A stretch of 13,321 nt of DNA from Gracilibacteraceae bacterium (GTDB lineage Bacteria; Bacillota; Desulfitobacteriia; Desulfitobacteriales; Syntrophobotulaceae), in assembly GCA_031274335.1 (NCBI GenBank), contig JAISQG010000141.1:1-13321 (forward strand), written 5' to 3'. Shown piece by piece: positions 1 through 7,556 of the stretch; position 1 is the first letter of the stretch; each line of letters begins with the position of its first letter. Made by a program: the position numbers and the translations under genes. Under the pieces are notes generated by a model. It had not been told where the DNA came from and did not search any database. It saw only the letters and a list, made by a program, of their open reading frames with translations.

Positions 1-98
1 AGTCCAAAGGCTTGATCCATAGAAACAAAGCCGCGCGCAAGAAATCCCGGCTCGCCAAACGCTTGGCCGGGAGCAGGAAAGTCAGCCTGGCCAAATAG
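1..98 (+). CDS. rpsT: 30S ribosomal protein S20, C-terminal end (partial)
   Basis: The reading frame open from base 3 to the TAG at 96-98 encodes a very basic tail with the motif KGLIHRNKAARKKSRLAKRL. This is the typical C-terminus of ribosomal protein S20, a primary 16S rRNA-binding protein of the small subunit. The start and most of the protein lie left of the window. The last few residues (GSRKVSLAK) are a short extension of the kind that varies between species. The next gene begins 39 bases downstream on the same strand, with no T-tract terminator between them. The call is firm although only about 31 codons are visible. Confidence 0.9.
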   Translation, partial: SKGLIHRNKAARKKSRLAKRLAGSRKVSLAK

Positions 99-137
99 CA
101 AAAACGCCGGCCGGCGCCGACAGCGAGGTGCTGACGA

Positions 138-1772
138 ATGTCGCGTATCAAAGCGTTCTGTTTTTTTCTGCTCACGCTCTTGGCCGTTACGCCCGTTTGC
201 GCAGCGGAAGAAGCGCGGTATGTAAATCCAAGCCGGGCGGAAATAGCCGCCAAGCTTGAAAACGCCGCCAGGGATAAAAACATTCCGAGCGTCATCCTGA
301 AGACGATCGCATATGTGGAATCCGGCTGGCGGCAATGGGACGGCGAGGGGCGCGCCATCGGCGACAGCCCCGCTTTGCTGCGCCCGGCGCTGGGCATCAT
401 GCAGATCGCCAGCTACGACCCGGCGGATGAAGAGCTGGTCTGGCGTCTGAAATACGACATAGATTTTAACATAGATTACGGAGCAGACCTCCTGAACCAA
501 AAATGGCTGAACACACCCGTCATCGGGGACAATGACCGCAATGTGCTGGAAAACTGGTATTTCGCCATTTGGGCTTACAATAGCTGGTCCACGGTCAACA
601 ACCCGCAGGATCGCGAGGCCGAGGGAGAAGTTTCGTACCAGGAAGCGGTCTATCGCCGCGCAGCGGCTGACTTTTTTCCCGGCTATGTGACGCCGGTCGA
701 CATCACGCGCATCGACCCGACGCTTTTGCCGCCCGGCTATCTGCCGGAAACGGATTCCGTATGGGAAACGCCGGAACCGCGCCATTACGGCGATCTGGAC
801 AACCCGCTTGCGCCCTCCGCCGGTCCCGCGCCGGAGCCCGTCCGCCCGGAGCTCCTGTCCATGCTCACGGCACATGATGATTTCAGTGCCGCCGACCGCC
901 TGGCGCAAACTCACTGGCCCTATGGCAGCGAAACGGTTATCGTCGCCCGCGGCGACGATTTTCCCGACGCTTTGGCCGGAGTGCCGCTCGCGGCCTATTA
1001 TAAGGCGCCGATCCTGCTGACCGCGCCGGAGCGCGCCGGAGACGGCCTTATCTCCACACTGGGCGTGCTGGCCCCGTCCCGCCTCATCATCTTGGGCGGA
1101 GAAGGTGCCGTCAGCGCGGCGACCGAAGCGGAGATGAAAGCCGCCATGCCCTGGCTGCAGGAAACCATCCGCCTGGCCGGGTCTGACCGTTATGAAACGG
1201 CGGCCCGCATCGCCGCCTTCCTGCCGGCATCCTCCGAGGCGGCCCTTGCCACGGGCGAGGACTACCCGGATGCTCTGGCTTTGGCCGCGGCGGCGGCGGG
1301 ACGCGGGATGCCGATGCTTTTGACCCGGCGCGACGCTCTGCCGGCGGCCACGGCAACCGCCTTGCGGGATATGCGGCCGCAGCGGGTTTTCGTGGCCGGA
1401 GGAGAAGGCGTCGTCAGCCGGCTGGCCTTAGACGGTCTGGCCGCGCTCGGTGTGCTGGCGGAGGATATTGTGCGTTACGCGGGAGCGGATCGTTACGAAA
1501 CCTCGGCGGCCGTGGCCTCGGAGTTTTACCCGGCCGGCGGGATTGTCTATCTCGCGGACGGACGCGTTTACACGGATGCCTTGCCCGCCGCAGCGGCCGC
1601 GGCGGGACGGGGCGGAACCCTGCTTCTGGCTGACGGTGCAGGAATACCTTCCGGCTCGGCCACGGAGCGGTATCTGCTCGGAATGGAAGACCTCACGGAG
1701 CTGGTTTTTGTCAGTGCCGGCGGCGACGAAACCCTTTGGGCGCGGATACAGGAGATAATCGCCGGCGCGTAG
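138..1772 (+). CDS. Secreted lytic transglycosylase-like protein with three CWB2 cell-wall-binding repeats
   Basis: The 544-residue protein begins with a signal peptide (basic MSRIK, hydrophobic 7-20, likely cleavage after VCA at about 22). Residues 35-150 resemble an SLT/lysozyme-like fold: the candidate catalytic Glu61 lies in AYVESGW, GIMQI is at 86-90, and AYNSW at 146-150 takes the place of the usual AYN-G motif. Such enzymes cleave the MurNAc-GlcNAc bond of peptidoglycan. A Pro-rich linker (about 190-240) leads to three putative cell-wall-binding repeats (CWB2, PF04122 type) at about 249-334, 343-435 and 445-540, recognisable by DRYETAA, DYPDALA and the VAGGEG turns. In Gram-positive relatives CWB2 anchors proteins to anionic wall polymers. 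The ATG is supported by GAGGTG seven bases upstream. The role is probably local wall remodelling; catalytic activity is inferred from the motifs only. Confidence 0.8.
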   Translation: MSRIKAFCFFLLTLLAVTPVCAAEEARYVNPSRAEIAAKLENAARDKNIPSVILKTIAYVESGWRQWDGEGRAIGDSPALLRPALGIMQIASYDPADEELVWRLKYDIDFNIDYGADLLNQKWLNTPVIGDNDRNVLENWYFAIWAYNSWSTVNNPQDREAEGEVSYQEAVYRRAAADFFPGYVTPVDITRIDPTLLPPGYLPETDSVWETPEPRHYGDLDNPLAPSAGPAPEPVRPELLSMLTAHDDFSAADRLAQTHWPYGSETVIVARGDDFPDALAGVPLAAYYKAPILLTAPERAGDGLISTLGVLAPSRLIILGGEGAVSAATEAEMKAAMPWLQETIRLAGSDRYETAARIAAFLPASSEAALATGEDYPDALALAAAAAGRGMPMLLTRRDALPAATATALRDMRPQRVFVAGGEGVVSRLALDGLAALGVLAEDIVRYAGADRYETSAAVASEFYPAGGIVYLADGRVYTDALPAAAAAAGRGGTLLLADGAGIPSGSATERYLLGMEDLTELVFVSAGGDETLWARIQEIIAGA

Positions 1773-1789
1773 CGGGAGGACAGGCGTAT

Positions 1790-2794
1790 ATGGCTCACGG
1801 AAAAACCCGGAACATCATCGGCAATTATTTGCGCGGCAAATTACGTTGCACGGAGTTCGCCCTGACGAACGCCTGCATCGCCAAATGCACATTTTGTAAT
1901 ATATGGAAACAAAAGCCGAAAGTGTTTGTCGATCGGGAAAAGGCGCTCACGGCAATTGATCGCCTGGCCGATTTTGGCGTTTCCCACATCACTTTGACAG
2001 GCGGCGAGCCGCTGCTGCACCCGCATATCATGGATTTTGTCGCCCGCGCCACGAAACGCCGCGTGAATAACGCCGTGCTGCTGGCCGCGCCCGCGCTGCT
2101 CCTGCGCAAGGAAGCGCCGCGCCGGTTGGAGGAAGCCGGCTGCGACCTCGTCAGCATTTCCTTTGATTCAGGCGACCCGGCCACGATGGCCGCCTCCCGC
2201 CAGATCGAGGGCATTATGGATCAAATGAAAAGAGCTATGGAGTCCGTGAAGCGAACGGCCTTGAAAACAATGGCCTCGGTGCTGATCTGGAACGAAAACC
2301 ATGACAAAATGGAAGAAGTCTGCCGCGAAGCGCGGGATATGGGCTTTGACTTCATTTCCCTCAATTATCCGACTTTTTCCGAGTCGAAAGTGTACGAGCT
2401 GGGCGGCGAAGGGATCAGCCTGCCGCGCCTCAAGGTGATCGAGGCGATGGAGGCGGCCATCCGGCTTATCCAGTCGAAAAAATACCGCATCATCAATTCG
2501 CCGCTTTCCATGCGCAATATCATCAACTACCTGAAGGATCCGGCCACCGTCAGGCATCCGTGCTACGGCGGCACGCGCGTTCTGTTCGTGGACTGGTTTT
2601 TTGACGTGCATCCCTGCATGCAGCTTCCGCAGGTGCTGGGCAATATCCTGACCATGCAGGAAAACGACCTCCGCCGACCGGCCTGCAACGACTGCAATAT
2701 GAGCTGGTACCGTGATTTCAGCATGCTGCACGGCGGCCCGCGCTCCATCCCCGCGCTCTGGGAGGCCGTCACGGGGAACCGCGGCCTCATATAA
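1790..2794 (+). CDS. Radical SAM protein with C-terminal SPASM/twitch-like cysteine cluster, function unknown
   Basis: This 334-residue protein has the radical SAM signature CxxxCxxC (C29, C33, C36 in CIAKCTFC), which binds the [4Fe-4S] cluster that cleaves S-adenosylmethionine, followed by TGGEPLL for the SAM amino group. The C-terminal third has four more cysteines (about C258, C276, C299, C302, ending CNDC). They look like ligands of an auxiliary Fe-S cluster, as in SPASM or twitch domains of peptide- and sugar-modifying enzymes. I chose the ATG at 1790 because GGGAGGA lies nine bases upstream; an in-frame start at 1736 would run into the previous gene. The gene sits 17 bases after the wall protein and its TAA touches the ATG of rlmA, so the three are probably co-transcribed. 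No precursor peptide gene is visible nearby. The substrate cannot be named. Confidence 0.8.
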   Translation: MAHGKTRNIIGNYLRGKLRCTEFALTNACIAKCTFCNIWKQKPKVFVDREKALTAIDRLADFGVSHITLTGGEPLLHPHIMDFVARATKRRVNNAVLLAAPALLLRKEAPRRLEEAGCDLVSISFDSGDPATMAASRQIEGIMDQMKRAMESVKRTALKTMASVLIWNENHDKMEEVCREARDMGFDFISLNYPTFSESKVYELGGEGISLPRLKVIEAMEAAIRLIQSKKYRIINSPLSMRNIINYLKDPATVRHPCYGGTRVLFVDWFFDVHPCMQLPQVLGNILTMQENDLRRPACNDCNMSWYRDFSMLHGGPRSIPALWEAVTGNRGLI

Positions 2795-3616
2795 ATGAAA
2801 GCGGAATTGCTCGCTTTCTGGAACCGGGCGGGCGGCCTGCTGCAATGCCCCGTATGCGCGCAGCCGGGCGAGATCCGCGCCGGGAGCTTTGTCTGTTTCG
2901 GCGGGCATTGTTTTGACCTGGCCGCCAGGGGCTACCTGAATTTTTTGCCGCGCCGGGCGGGCGGCCCTTATGACGCCGCCCTGTTTCAGAGTCGGCGGGC
3001 CGTGTACGGGCGCGGTTTTTTCGCCCCGGTGTTGGAGCGTCTGGCGGAAATCGTCCGCTCCGCCGGCCGCCCGGAACTCACACTGCTTGACGCCGGCTGC
3101 GGCGAAGGGTATTTTGCCGGCGCTCTCGCTCAGGCCTCAGACTTGCCGAGCCTGACCGCGCTGGCCCTCGACATCGCGCCGGAAGCGATCCGCCTGGCGG
3201 CGCGGACGCCGGGAGTATACTGGCTGGTGGCCGACTTATCCCGCATGCCGCTCAGGGCAGGGATTGTCGATGTTTTACTGAATATTCTGACTCCGGCTAA
3301 TTACACGGAATTTGCCCGCGTGCTGGCGCCGGGCGGGCTGGCCGTAAAAATAATCCCCGGCCCTGATCATTTGCGCGAGATTCGCGCCGCGGCCGGAAAA
3401 GCGCCTTACGCCGCCCCGCCTGTCAAGGAGATATTTGCCGGGCGACTGGCGCTGGCCGGGGAGGAAGAAATGCGCTACACCCTGCCGGCGACACCTGAGG
3501 AAGCGGAGCATTTTTTGCGCATGACACCCCTGACGCAGGACGGAAGGCCGTCCGCGCTTGCTGCCCCGCGGGAAGTGACCGTTCATTTGATTTTGTTGCG
3601 CGGCCGCAAAATTTAA
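2795..3616 (+). CDS. rlmA: 23S rRNA (guanine-N1)-methyltransferase, RlmA family
   Basis: RlmA-family enzymes methylate N1 of a guanine in 23S rRNA helix 35 (G745 or G748, E. coli numbering) near the exit tunnel; the TlrB/RlmA(II) branch affects macrolide binding. This 273-residue protein has the family's N-terminal zinc finger (C18-x2-C21-x12-C34-x3-H38, in QCPVC and CFGGHCFD), followed by the conserved ARGYLNFLP stretch. The class I SAM-binding motif LLDAGCGEGYF lies at about 97-107. Length and architecture match the family. The start is the first base after the stop of the radical SAM gene. No strong ribosome binding site is visible, so translational coupling is likely. Whether it targets G745 or G748 cannot be told by eye. 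Confidence 0.87.
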   Translation: MKAELLAFWNRAGGLLQCPVCAQPGEIRAGSFVCFGGHCFDLAARGYLNFLPRRAGGPYDAALFQSRRAVYGRGFFAPVLERLAEIVRSAGRPELTLLDAGCGEGYFAGALAQASDLPSLTALALDIAPEAIRLAARTPGVYWLVADLSRMPLRAGIVDVLLNILTPANYTEFARVLAPGGLAVKIIPGPDHLREIRAAAGKAPYAAPPVKEIFAGRLALAGEEEMRYTLPATPEEAEHFLRMTPLTQDGRPSALAAPREVTVHLILLRGRKI

Positions 3617-3669
3617 TTTGCTCGTTCGTTATAATATGGCATCCGGCGCAAAAACCGGAGAACGGAGAG
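3607..3669 (+). promoter_or_regulatory. Possible promoter and ribosome binding site for azlCD
   Basis: A perfect TATAAT lies at 3630-3635, 41 bases before the azlC start, in an AT-richer gap after rlmA. The -35 position (about 3607-3612, CAAAAT) matches poorly and there is no extended -10 TG, so the promoter is tentative. The ribosome binding site GGAGAG at 3664-3669, seven bases before the ATG, is convincing. Confidence 0.4.
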
Positions 3670-3676
3670 ACGGTGC

Positions 3677-4366
3677 ATGAACAAACAAGCGCTGCGCGAC
3701 GCTTTTCACGTCGCCATCCCTGTCATTCTGGGCTATTTATCAATCGGCCTGGTGTTCGGTCTGCTTCTGACAGGCAACGGGTACGCCTGGTGGCTCAGTC
3801 TCGTCATGAGCCTGTTAATTTACGCCGGCACGGCGCAATACATGGCCGTGGATTTTTTCTTGCAAAACACGCCGCTATGGCAGGTGGCTTTTATGACTTT
3901 CCTCCTGAATTCCCGCCATATGTTTTATGGCCTCTCCCTGCTCGAGCCGTTTGCCCGTGCGGGAAAGTACCGGCCCTACCTCATTTTTTCCCTCACTGAT
4001 GAAACCTACGCTCTCCTGACCAGCGTTTCGCCGCCGTCCGGCACCGGGCGGGCTGAATTTTCCTTCTGCCTTTCCGCGATCAATCACGCGGCCTGGCTGG
4101 CCGGCAGTCTCCTGGGCGCCCTCGCCGGCACGCTCATTCCTTTTGACCTGGCCGGCATCGATTTCGCCCTCACCGCGCTTTTCATCGTCCTTCTGCTGGA
4201 GCAGGCGCGTTCTTGCTCGGCGAAATATCCTTTCCTGGCGGGCTTGGCTGCCGCCGGAGCATCGCTGGCCGTTTTCGGACCGGACAATATGTTGCTGCCC
4301 GCCGTCGTGCTGGCAGCCGTATTCCTCGTCCTGGCGCGCCGGAAGGTGGAACCGCATGACACCTGA
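3677..4366 (+). CDS. azlC: AzlC family branched-chain amino acid exporter, large subunit
   Basis: AzlC with AzlD forms a two-component inner-membrane exporter of branched-chain amino acids and analogues such as azaleucine. The 229-residue product is strongly hydrophobic and begins with the family-like stretch AFHVAIPVILGYLSIGLVFG, followed by AGTAQYMAV and the conserved LNSRHMFYGLSLL region at about 75-88. Several membrane segments follow to the C-terminus. It overlaps azlD by 11 bases, the usual arrangement of the pair. The ATG is preceded by GGAGAG. The family call is secure; the actual substrate range is inferred from the family. Confidence 0.88.
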   Translation: MNKQALRDAFHVAIPVILGYLSIGLVFGLLLTGNGYAWWLSLVMSLLIYAGTAQYMAVDFFLQNTPLWQVAFMTFLLNSRHMFYGLSLLEPFARAGKYRPYLIFSLTDETYALLTSVSPPSGTGRAEFSFCLSAINHAAWLAGSLLGALAGTLIPFDLAGIDFALTALFIVLLLEQARSCSAKYPFLAGLAAAGASLAVFGPDNMLLPAVVLAAVFLVLARRKVEPHDT

Positions 4367-4676
4367 AATCATGGTGCCGGCCATCGCCATTATAGCCCTC
4401 ATTACGCTGGGAACCCGCCTGTTCCCGTTTCTGGTCTTCCGGCCCGGGCAAACTCCGCCCCCCGTCGTGCTCTACATCGGCCGTTATCTGCCGCCGGCGA
4501 TTATCACCATCATCGTTGTTTACTGCTTCCGCACCCTTGATTTCAGCGCGCTCCCCTCCACCCTGCCGCCGCTCACGGCCGGGGCCGCCGTCGCCCTGCT
4601 GCACCTGTGGCGGCGCAATTTTCTTCTCAGCATTTTAGGCGGCACGGCTCTTTATATGTTGCTCATGCGCTTTTAG
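4356..4676 (+). CDS. azlD: AzlD family branched-chain amino acid exporter, small subunit
   Basis: A 106-residue hydrophobic protein of the size and pattern of AzlD, the small partner of AzlC: three to four membrane segments and the conserved TLGTRLFPFLVF near the N-terminus (about 17-28), then YIGRYLPPAIITIIVVY. I chose the ATG at 4356 because it lies inside the end of azlC, has GGAAGGTGGA just upstream at 4341-4350, and gives the normal AzlD N-terminus; a longer frame extending back to 4143 would be a shadow of azlC. The stop is 12 bases from the convergent thiN stop. A short GCGC-type hairpin could form there, but there is no clear terminator. Confidence 0.85.
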   Translation: MTPEIMVPAIAIIALITLGTRLFPFLVFRPGQTPPPVVLYIGRYLPPAIITIIVVYCFRTLDFSALPSTLPPLTAGAAVALLHLWRRNFLLSILGGTALYMLLMRF

Positions 4677-4688
4677 GCGCGTCTTACC

Positions 4689-5345
4689 TCAGCCCGTCTC
4701 CGGCCGGATGAGCAGCACCCATCCTGCGTGCACCTCCACGGCGGCTTTCGCGCCCAGCAGACGGTTGCTGATGCCGCGCACCCCGTTTTGGCGGAGAATC
4801 TGGCGGCAGAGCGGATAAAACAGCCCTTCATATGAAAGCACCGCCTCCACGGACAGCGGCAAAACCGACAAAAGAGCGCCGGCGCGGCCCGTGATTTCCT
4901 CGCGCCCCGGCCCGGCCACCCAGCATTCTTCCGTGGGATTCAGCATCCGCACCCGGCGCCCGCGCTGCGCGAACCCCAGCATGAGCGCGACATTGGCCAG
5001 CAGATGATCCATTCTTTTGCCGCCCGCACCCAGCAGCAGGATTTCCTCCGCCGCGCCGGCGCGCCGCAGCTCTTCGTCCGCCCAGCTCAAAGCGAGCTCC
5101 AGATCGGTCGCGTCCTTTTCGGCGGAAAAAGCGATTACGCGTGCTCCTTCCGCCCGGCAGCGATTCACCGCCTCCGGCGGCGCGGAGTCAAAATCGCCGA
5201 TGAGAACATCCGGCTTCCGCCCCGCCGCCAAAAGCGCTAAAACCCCGCCGTCCGCCGCGACCAGCAAATCCGGGCGCCGGCTGTTCAGCGTGTTTGCCAG
5301 CCACTCCGCCTCCCACGCCCCGTTTGCCGTCACCGCGATTTTCAT
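4689..5345 (-). CDS. thiN: Thiamine pyrophosphokinase
   Basis: The enzyme transfers pyrophosphate from ATP to thiamine to make thiamine diphosphate, the cofactor of transketolase, pyruvate:ferredoxin oxidoreductase and others. The 218-residue product shows the family motifs in order: ADGG at 31-34, GDFDS at 50-54, KDATDLELAL at 77-86 and GAGGKRMDH at 106-114; together they form the nucleotide- and Mg-binding site. The start at 5345 gives the normal N-terminus MKIAVTANG and overlaps the rpe stop as ATGA. A longer open frame upstream is a shadow of rpe. There is no ribosome binding site of its own, so coupling to rpe is likely. rpe-thiN adjacency is common in Bacillota. Length is normal. Confidence 0.93.
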   Translation of the reverse strand: MKIAVTANGAWEAEWLANTLNSRRPDLLVAADGGVLALLAAGRKPDVLIGDFDSAPPEAVNRCRAEGARVIAFSAEKDATDLELALSWADEELRRAGAAEEILLLGAGGKRMDHLLANVALMLGFAQRGRRVRMLNPTEECWVAGPGREEITGRAGALLSVLPLSVEAVLSYEGLFYPLCRQILRQNGVRGISNRLLGAKAAVEVHAGWVLLIRPETG

Positions 5346-6010
5346 GCCCGCGCCGCCCGCCGCAAATCCCGCAGCGCCGCCGCCGCGTCCGCTTGACCGA
5401 AAACGGCCGCGCCGGCCACGAGGATATTGGCGCCGGCCGCCGCCGCCGCTCTCGCCGTCCGGGTGTTGATGCCGCCGTCCGTTTCCAGCAGGCAGCCTGG
5501 ATTTTCCGCCCGCAGCCATTCCGCGCAGGCGGCGATTTTCGGCAACATGGCGCTGATGAATTCCTGCCCGCCAAAGCCGGGATTCACCGTCATAATAAGC
5601 ACCAGGTCGAGGTTTTCCGCTACATAGCGCAAATTCTCCCACGGCGTGGCCGGATTGAGCGCCGCGCCCGCCTTTACGCCGCAAGCCCTTATTTGCGCCA
5701 GCACCCGGTGCAGATGGCGCGCCGCCTCCGCGTGCACGGTGATATAGGCCGCGCCGGCCGCGGCAAAGCGTTCGATATACTCCTCCGGCTTTTCCACCAT
5801 GAGATGGACGTCAAACGGCAAAGCGGTGACACCGCGCAAAGCTTTGACCACATCCGCCCCGATAGTCAGGTTGGGGACAAAATGCCCGTCCATGACGTCG
5901 ATATGAAGCAGCTCGCAGCCCGCCGCCTCCACCCGCGCGATTTCCTCGCCCAGGCGCGCGAAATCCGCGGAAAGAATTGATGGCGCGAGGATGATGGCCT
6001 TACCGCTCAT
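5342..6010 (-). CDS. rpe: Ribulose-phosphate 3-epimerase
   Basis: Interconverts ribulose 5-phosphate and xylulose 5-phosphate in the pentose phosphate pathway, as a cytosolic TIM-barrel metalloenzyme. The 222-residue protein keeps the family landmarks: APSILSADF with D16, HIDVMDGHFVPN with metal ligands H36 and D38, H69 in FDVHLMV, the phosphate loop region VNPGFGGQ at 142-149, and D178 in ETDGGI. The ATG at 6010 matches the family's usual start. The frame extends upstream as a shadow of hpt. The start lies 11 bases inside the end of hpt and the stop overlaps the thiN start, so the three genes are one operon. Confidence 0.94.
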   Translation of the reverse strand: MSGKAIILAPSILSADFARLGEEIARVEAAGCELLHIDVMDGHFVPNLTIGADVVKALRGVTALPFDVHLMVEKPEEYIERFAAAGAAYITVHAEAARHLHRVLAQIRACGVKAGAALNPATPWENLRYVAENLDLVLIMTVNPGFGGQEFISAMLPKIAACAEWLRAENPGCLLETDGGINTRTARAAAAAGANILVAGAAVFGQADAAAALRDLRRAARA

Positions 6011-6557
6011 ATATTTCACGCTTGAGCACGCCCACATAGGGAATGTTGCGATAATTCTGATTATAATCGAGGCCGTAACCGACCAAGAATTCATCCGGCA
6101 CGGTAAAACCGCAGTAATCCGCGGTGATGTCCGTCACACGCCTCTCCGGTTTGTTGAGCATGGCGGCGATTTTCAGACTGGCCGGTCGGCGGCTTTGCAG
6201 ATTTTCCCGCAAATAGCGCAGTGTCAGGCCGGTGTCGATTATGTCTTCCACCAGCAAAACGTCAAAGCCTTCGATGCTCAGGTCAAGGTCTTTGAGCAGG
6301 CGCACCGCGCCGGAAGAAACGGTCGCAGCGCCGTAACTCGAAACCGCGATAAAATCATATCGGAGAGGCAGAGGGACGCAGCGGGTCAGATCCGCGAGAA
6401 AAGGAACGGCGCCTTTGAGAACGCCGATCATGATCAGCCGCTTGCCCGCGTAATCCTCCGTGATCCGCCGCCCCATCGCGGCGACCCGGCTTTTGATTTT
6501 TTCCTCCGGCAGAAGCACGGAAGCAATATCTTTTTCCAGATTCGGTTCAGCCGTCAT
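6000..6557 (-). CDS. hpt: Hypoxanthine phosphoribosyltransferase
   Basis: Purine salvage enzyme that joins hypoxanthine or guanine to PRPP to make IMP or GMP. The 185-residue product has the type I phosphoribosyltransferase PRPP loop VLLVEDIIDTG at 100-110, the GVLKGAVPF loop at 45-53, the flexible SSYG loop at 73-76, and the C-terminal base-binding segment with VGYGLDYNQNYRN, all typical of bacterial Hpt. I chose the ATG at 6557 because GGAGGTG lies five bases upstream; a start at 6590 would fall inside the promoter. First gene of the hpt-rpe-thiN operon. Pairing purine salvage with pentose phosphate and thiamine enzymes makes sense through ribose phosphate/PRPP supply, though that link is inference. 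Confidence 0.93.
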   Translation of the reverse strand: MTAEPNLEKDIASVLLPEEKIKSRVAAMGRRITEDYAGKRLIMIGVLKGAVPFLADLTRCVPLPLRYDFIAVSSYGAATVSSGAVRLLKDLDLSIEGFDVLLVEDIIDTGLTLRYLRENLQSRRPASLKIAAMLNKPERRVTDITADYCGFTVPDEFLVGYGLDYNQNYRNIPYVGVLKREIYER

Positions 6558-6580
6558 TTTTTCACCTCCGCGTAGAAACC

Positions 6581-6609
6581 AGTATATCATACGTTCGCCG
6601 GCAATTCAA
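6581..6609 (-). promoter_or_regulatory. Sigma-70-type promoter for hpt-rpe-thiN
   Basis: Read on the minus strand, TTGAAT (6604-6609) and TATACT (6581-6586) are separated by exactly 17 bases. They lie about 23 bases before the hpt start, with its strong ribosome binding site (GGAGGTG at 6563-6569) between them. The element is in the short gap after the DMT transporter gene, where no terminator is visible, so read-through from the fix cluster is also possible. Confidence 0.6.
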
Positions 6610-6624
6610 TACAATACAAGCAAG

Positions 6625-7539
6625 TCATTGTTTTGGAGAACTGCGAGAATTGCGTGGCAGATTGAGCAGCGCGATGGCCAAAAGCACCAACGCGATCCCA
6701 AGCACGCAGATAAAGGAAGGAATTTCCGCGTATATGGCTGCGCCCAGCAGAACGGCTGTCACCGGGTCGATGCCGCTCATGATCGCCGCCTTGCCCGTTT
6801 CGATATATTGTAAGCCGTAGGTATAAAGGATATAGGGCAACAGCGAGCCGATCAGCGCGTGCAACAACAGCAAAAAAAGCATAAAGGCCGGATTTGTCCC
6901 GACGGAGGCGCCGATCACCGCAAAATCGGTAAAAGGCAGGCAGGCCAGAGAACCGATGGCAAAACTGTAGACATTGACGGTCAGCGAATCGTAGCCGCGG
7001 TTGAGGGCGAAACGGGAAAAGATGCTGTACACGGCCCACCCGATGCCGGAAAGAACGCCGATAAAGATGCCGAATGGGTTGAACTCTGCCCCGCTGCCGA
7101 TGAAACCGCTGGTCAGCACGCAGCCGCTAAAGGCGATGAGGAGCGCGGTTATTTTTACTGCAGTGATTTTCTCTTTGAATAAGGGCGCGGAAAGAAATAC
7201 CACAAAAAAAGGAGATGTGGCCAGCAGTACGGAAGCGAGTGAAAGCGTATTGGCTACAATGGATAAGCTGTAAAACAAATTCAGCAATATGGCGCTGGAC
7301 AGACCGGTGCCGATGAAGATCCATACATCCTTGATTTTGATGCGCAGCAGATTCTTTTTGTTGAACAGACATAAGCAGGCGCATAAAATGACAAAAGCGA
7401 CGATCATGCGCACAAACACGATGCTCAGCGGGCTATAGCCGTATTTATCCAGCGTTCTGACAAATAGGCCGATGGAACCCCACATACAGGCCGCCGCAAT
7501 CACTGCCGCATGCGCCTTTGCCGACGCAAGAGCATTCAT
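6625..7539 (-). CDS. DMT superfamily transporter with two EamA domains
   Basis: A 304-residue protein with about ten predicted membrane segments in two EamA halves, the architecture of drug/metabolite transporters (RhaT/YdcZ/EamA-type). First-half landmarks are AAACMWGSIGLFVR near the N-terminus and VLLATSPFFVVFLSAPLFKEK around 115-135; the matching second-half stretch is MSGIDPVTAVLLGAAIYAE near the C-terminus. Such proteins usually export amino acids, purines or other small metabolites across the inner membrane. The ATG at 7539 has GGAGGTG five bases upstream; longer starts reach back into fixX. It follows fixX by 17 bases and so probably belongs to the end of the fix operon, where it could carry the substrate or product of the flavoproteins. 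That link is inference only. Confidence 0.82.
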   Translation of the reverse strand: MNALASAKAHAAVIAAACMWGSIGLFVRTLDKYGYSPLSIVFVRMIVAFVILCACLCLFNKKNLLRIKIKDVWIFIGTGLSSAILLNLFYSLSIVANTLSLASVLLATSPFFVVFLSAPLFKEKITAVKITALLIAFSGCVLTSGFIGSGAEFNPFGIFIGVLSGIGWAVYSIFSRFALNRGYDSLTVNVYSFAIGSLACLPFTDFAVIGASVGTNPAFMLFLLLLHALIGSLLPYILYTYGLQYIETGKAAIMSGIDPVTAVLLGAAIYAEIPSFICVLGIALVLLAIALLNLPRNSRSSPKQ

Positions 7540-7556
7540 TTCAGCACCTCCTGCGC

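Noticed and set aside
105..116. Perfect palindrome CGCCGGCCGGCG after rpsT, considered as a terminator
   Set aside because: No T-tract follows on the plus strand, the stem is only four pairs with a loop, and such palindromes are common in GC-rich DNA.
2168..2908. A 246-codon minus-strand open frame across the radical SAM/rlmA junction
   Set aside because: It lies antisense to two motif-rich genes and shows no domain or ribosome binding site.
4667..4682. Short GCGC hairpin between azlD and thiN as a bidirectional terminator
   Set aside because: The stem is about six pairs with a wobble and has no T-tract in either direction.
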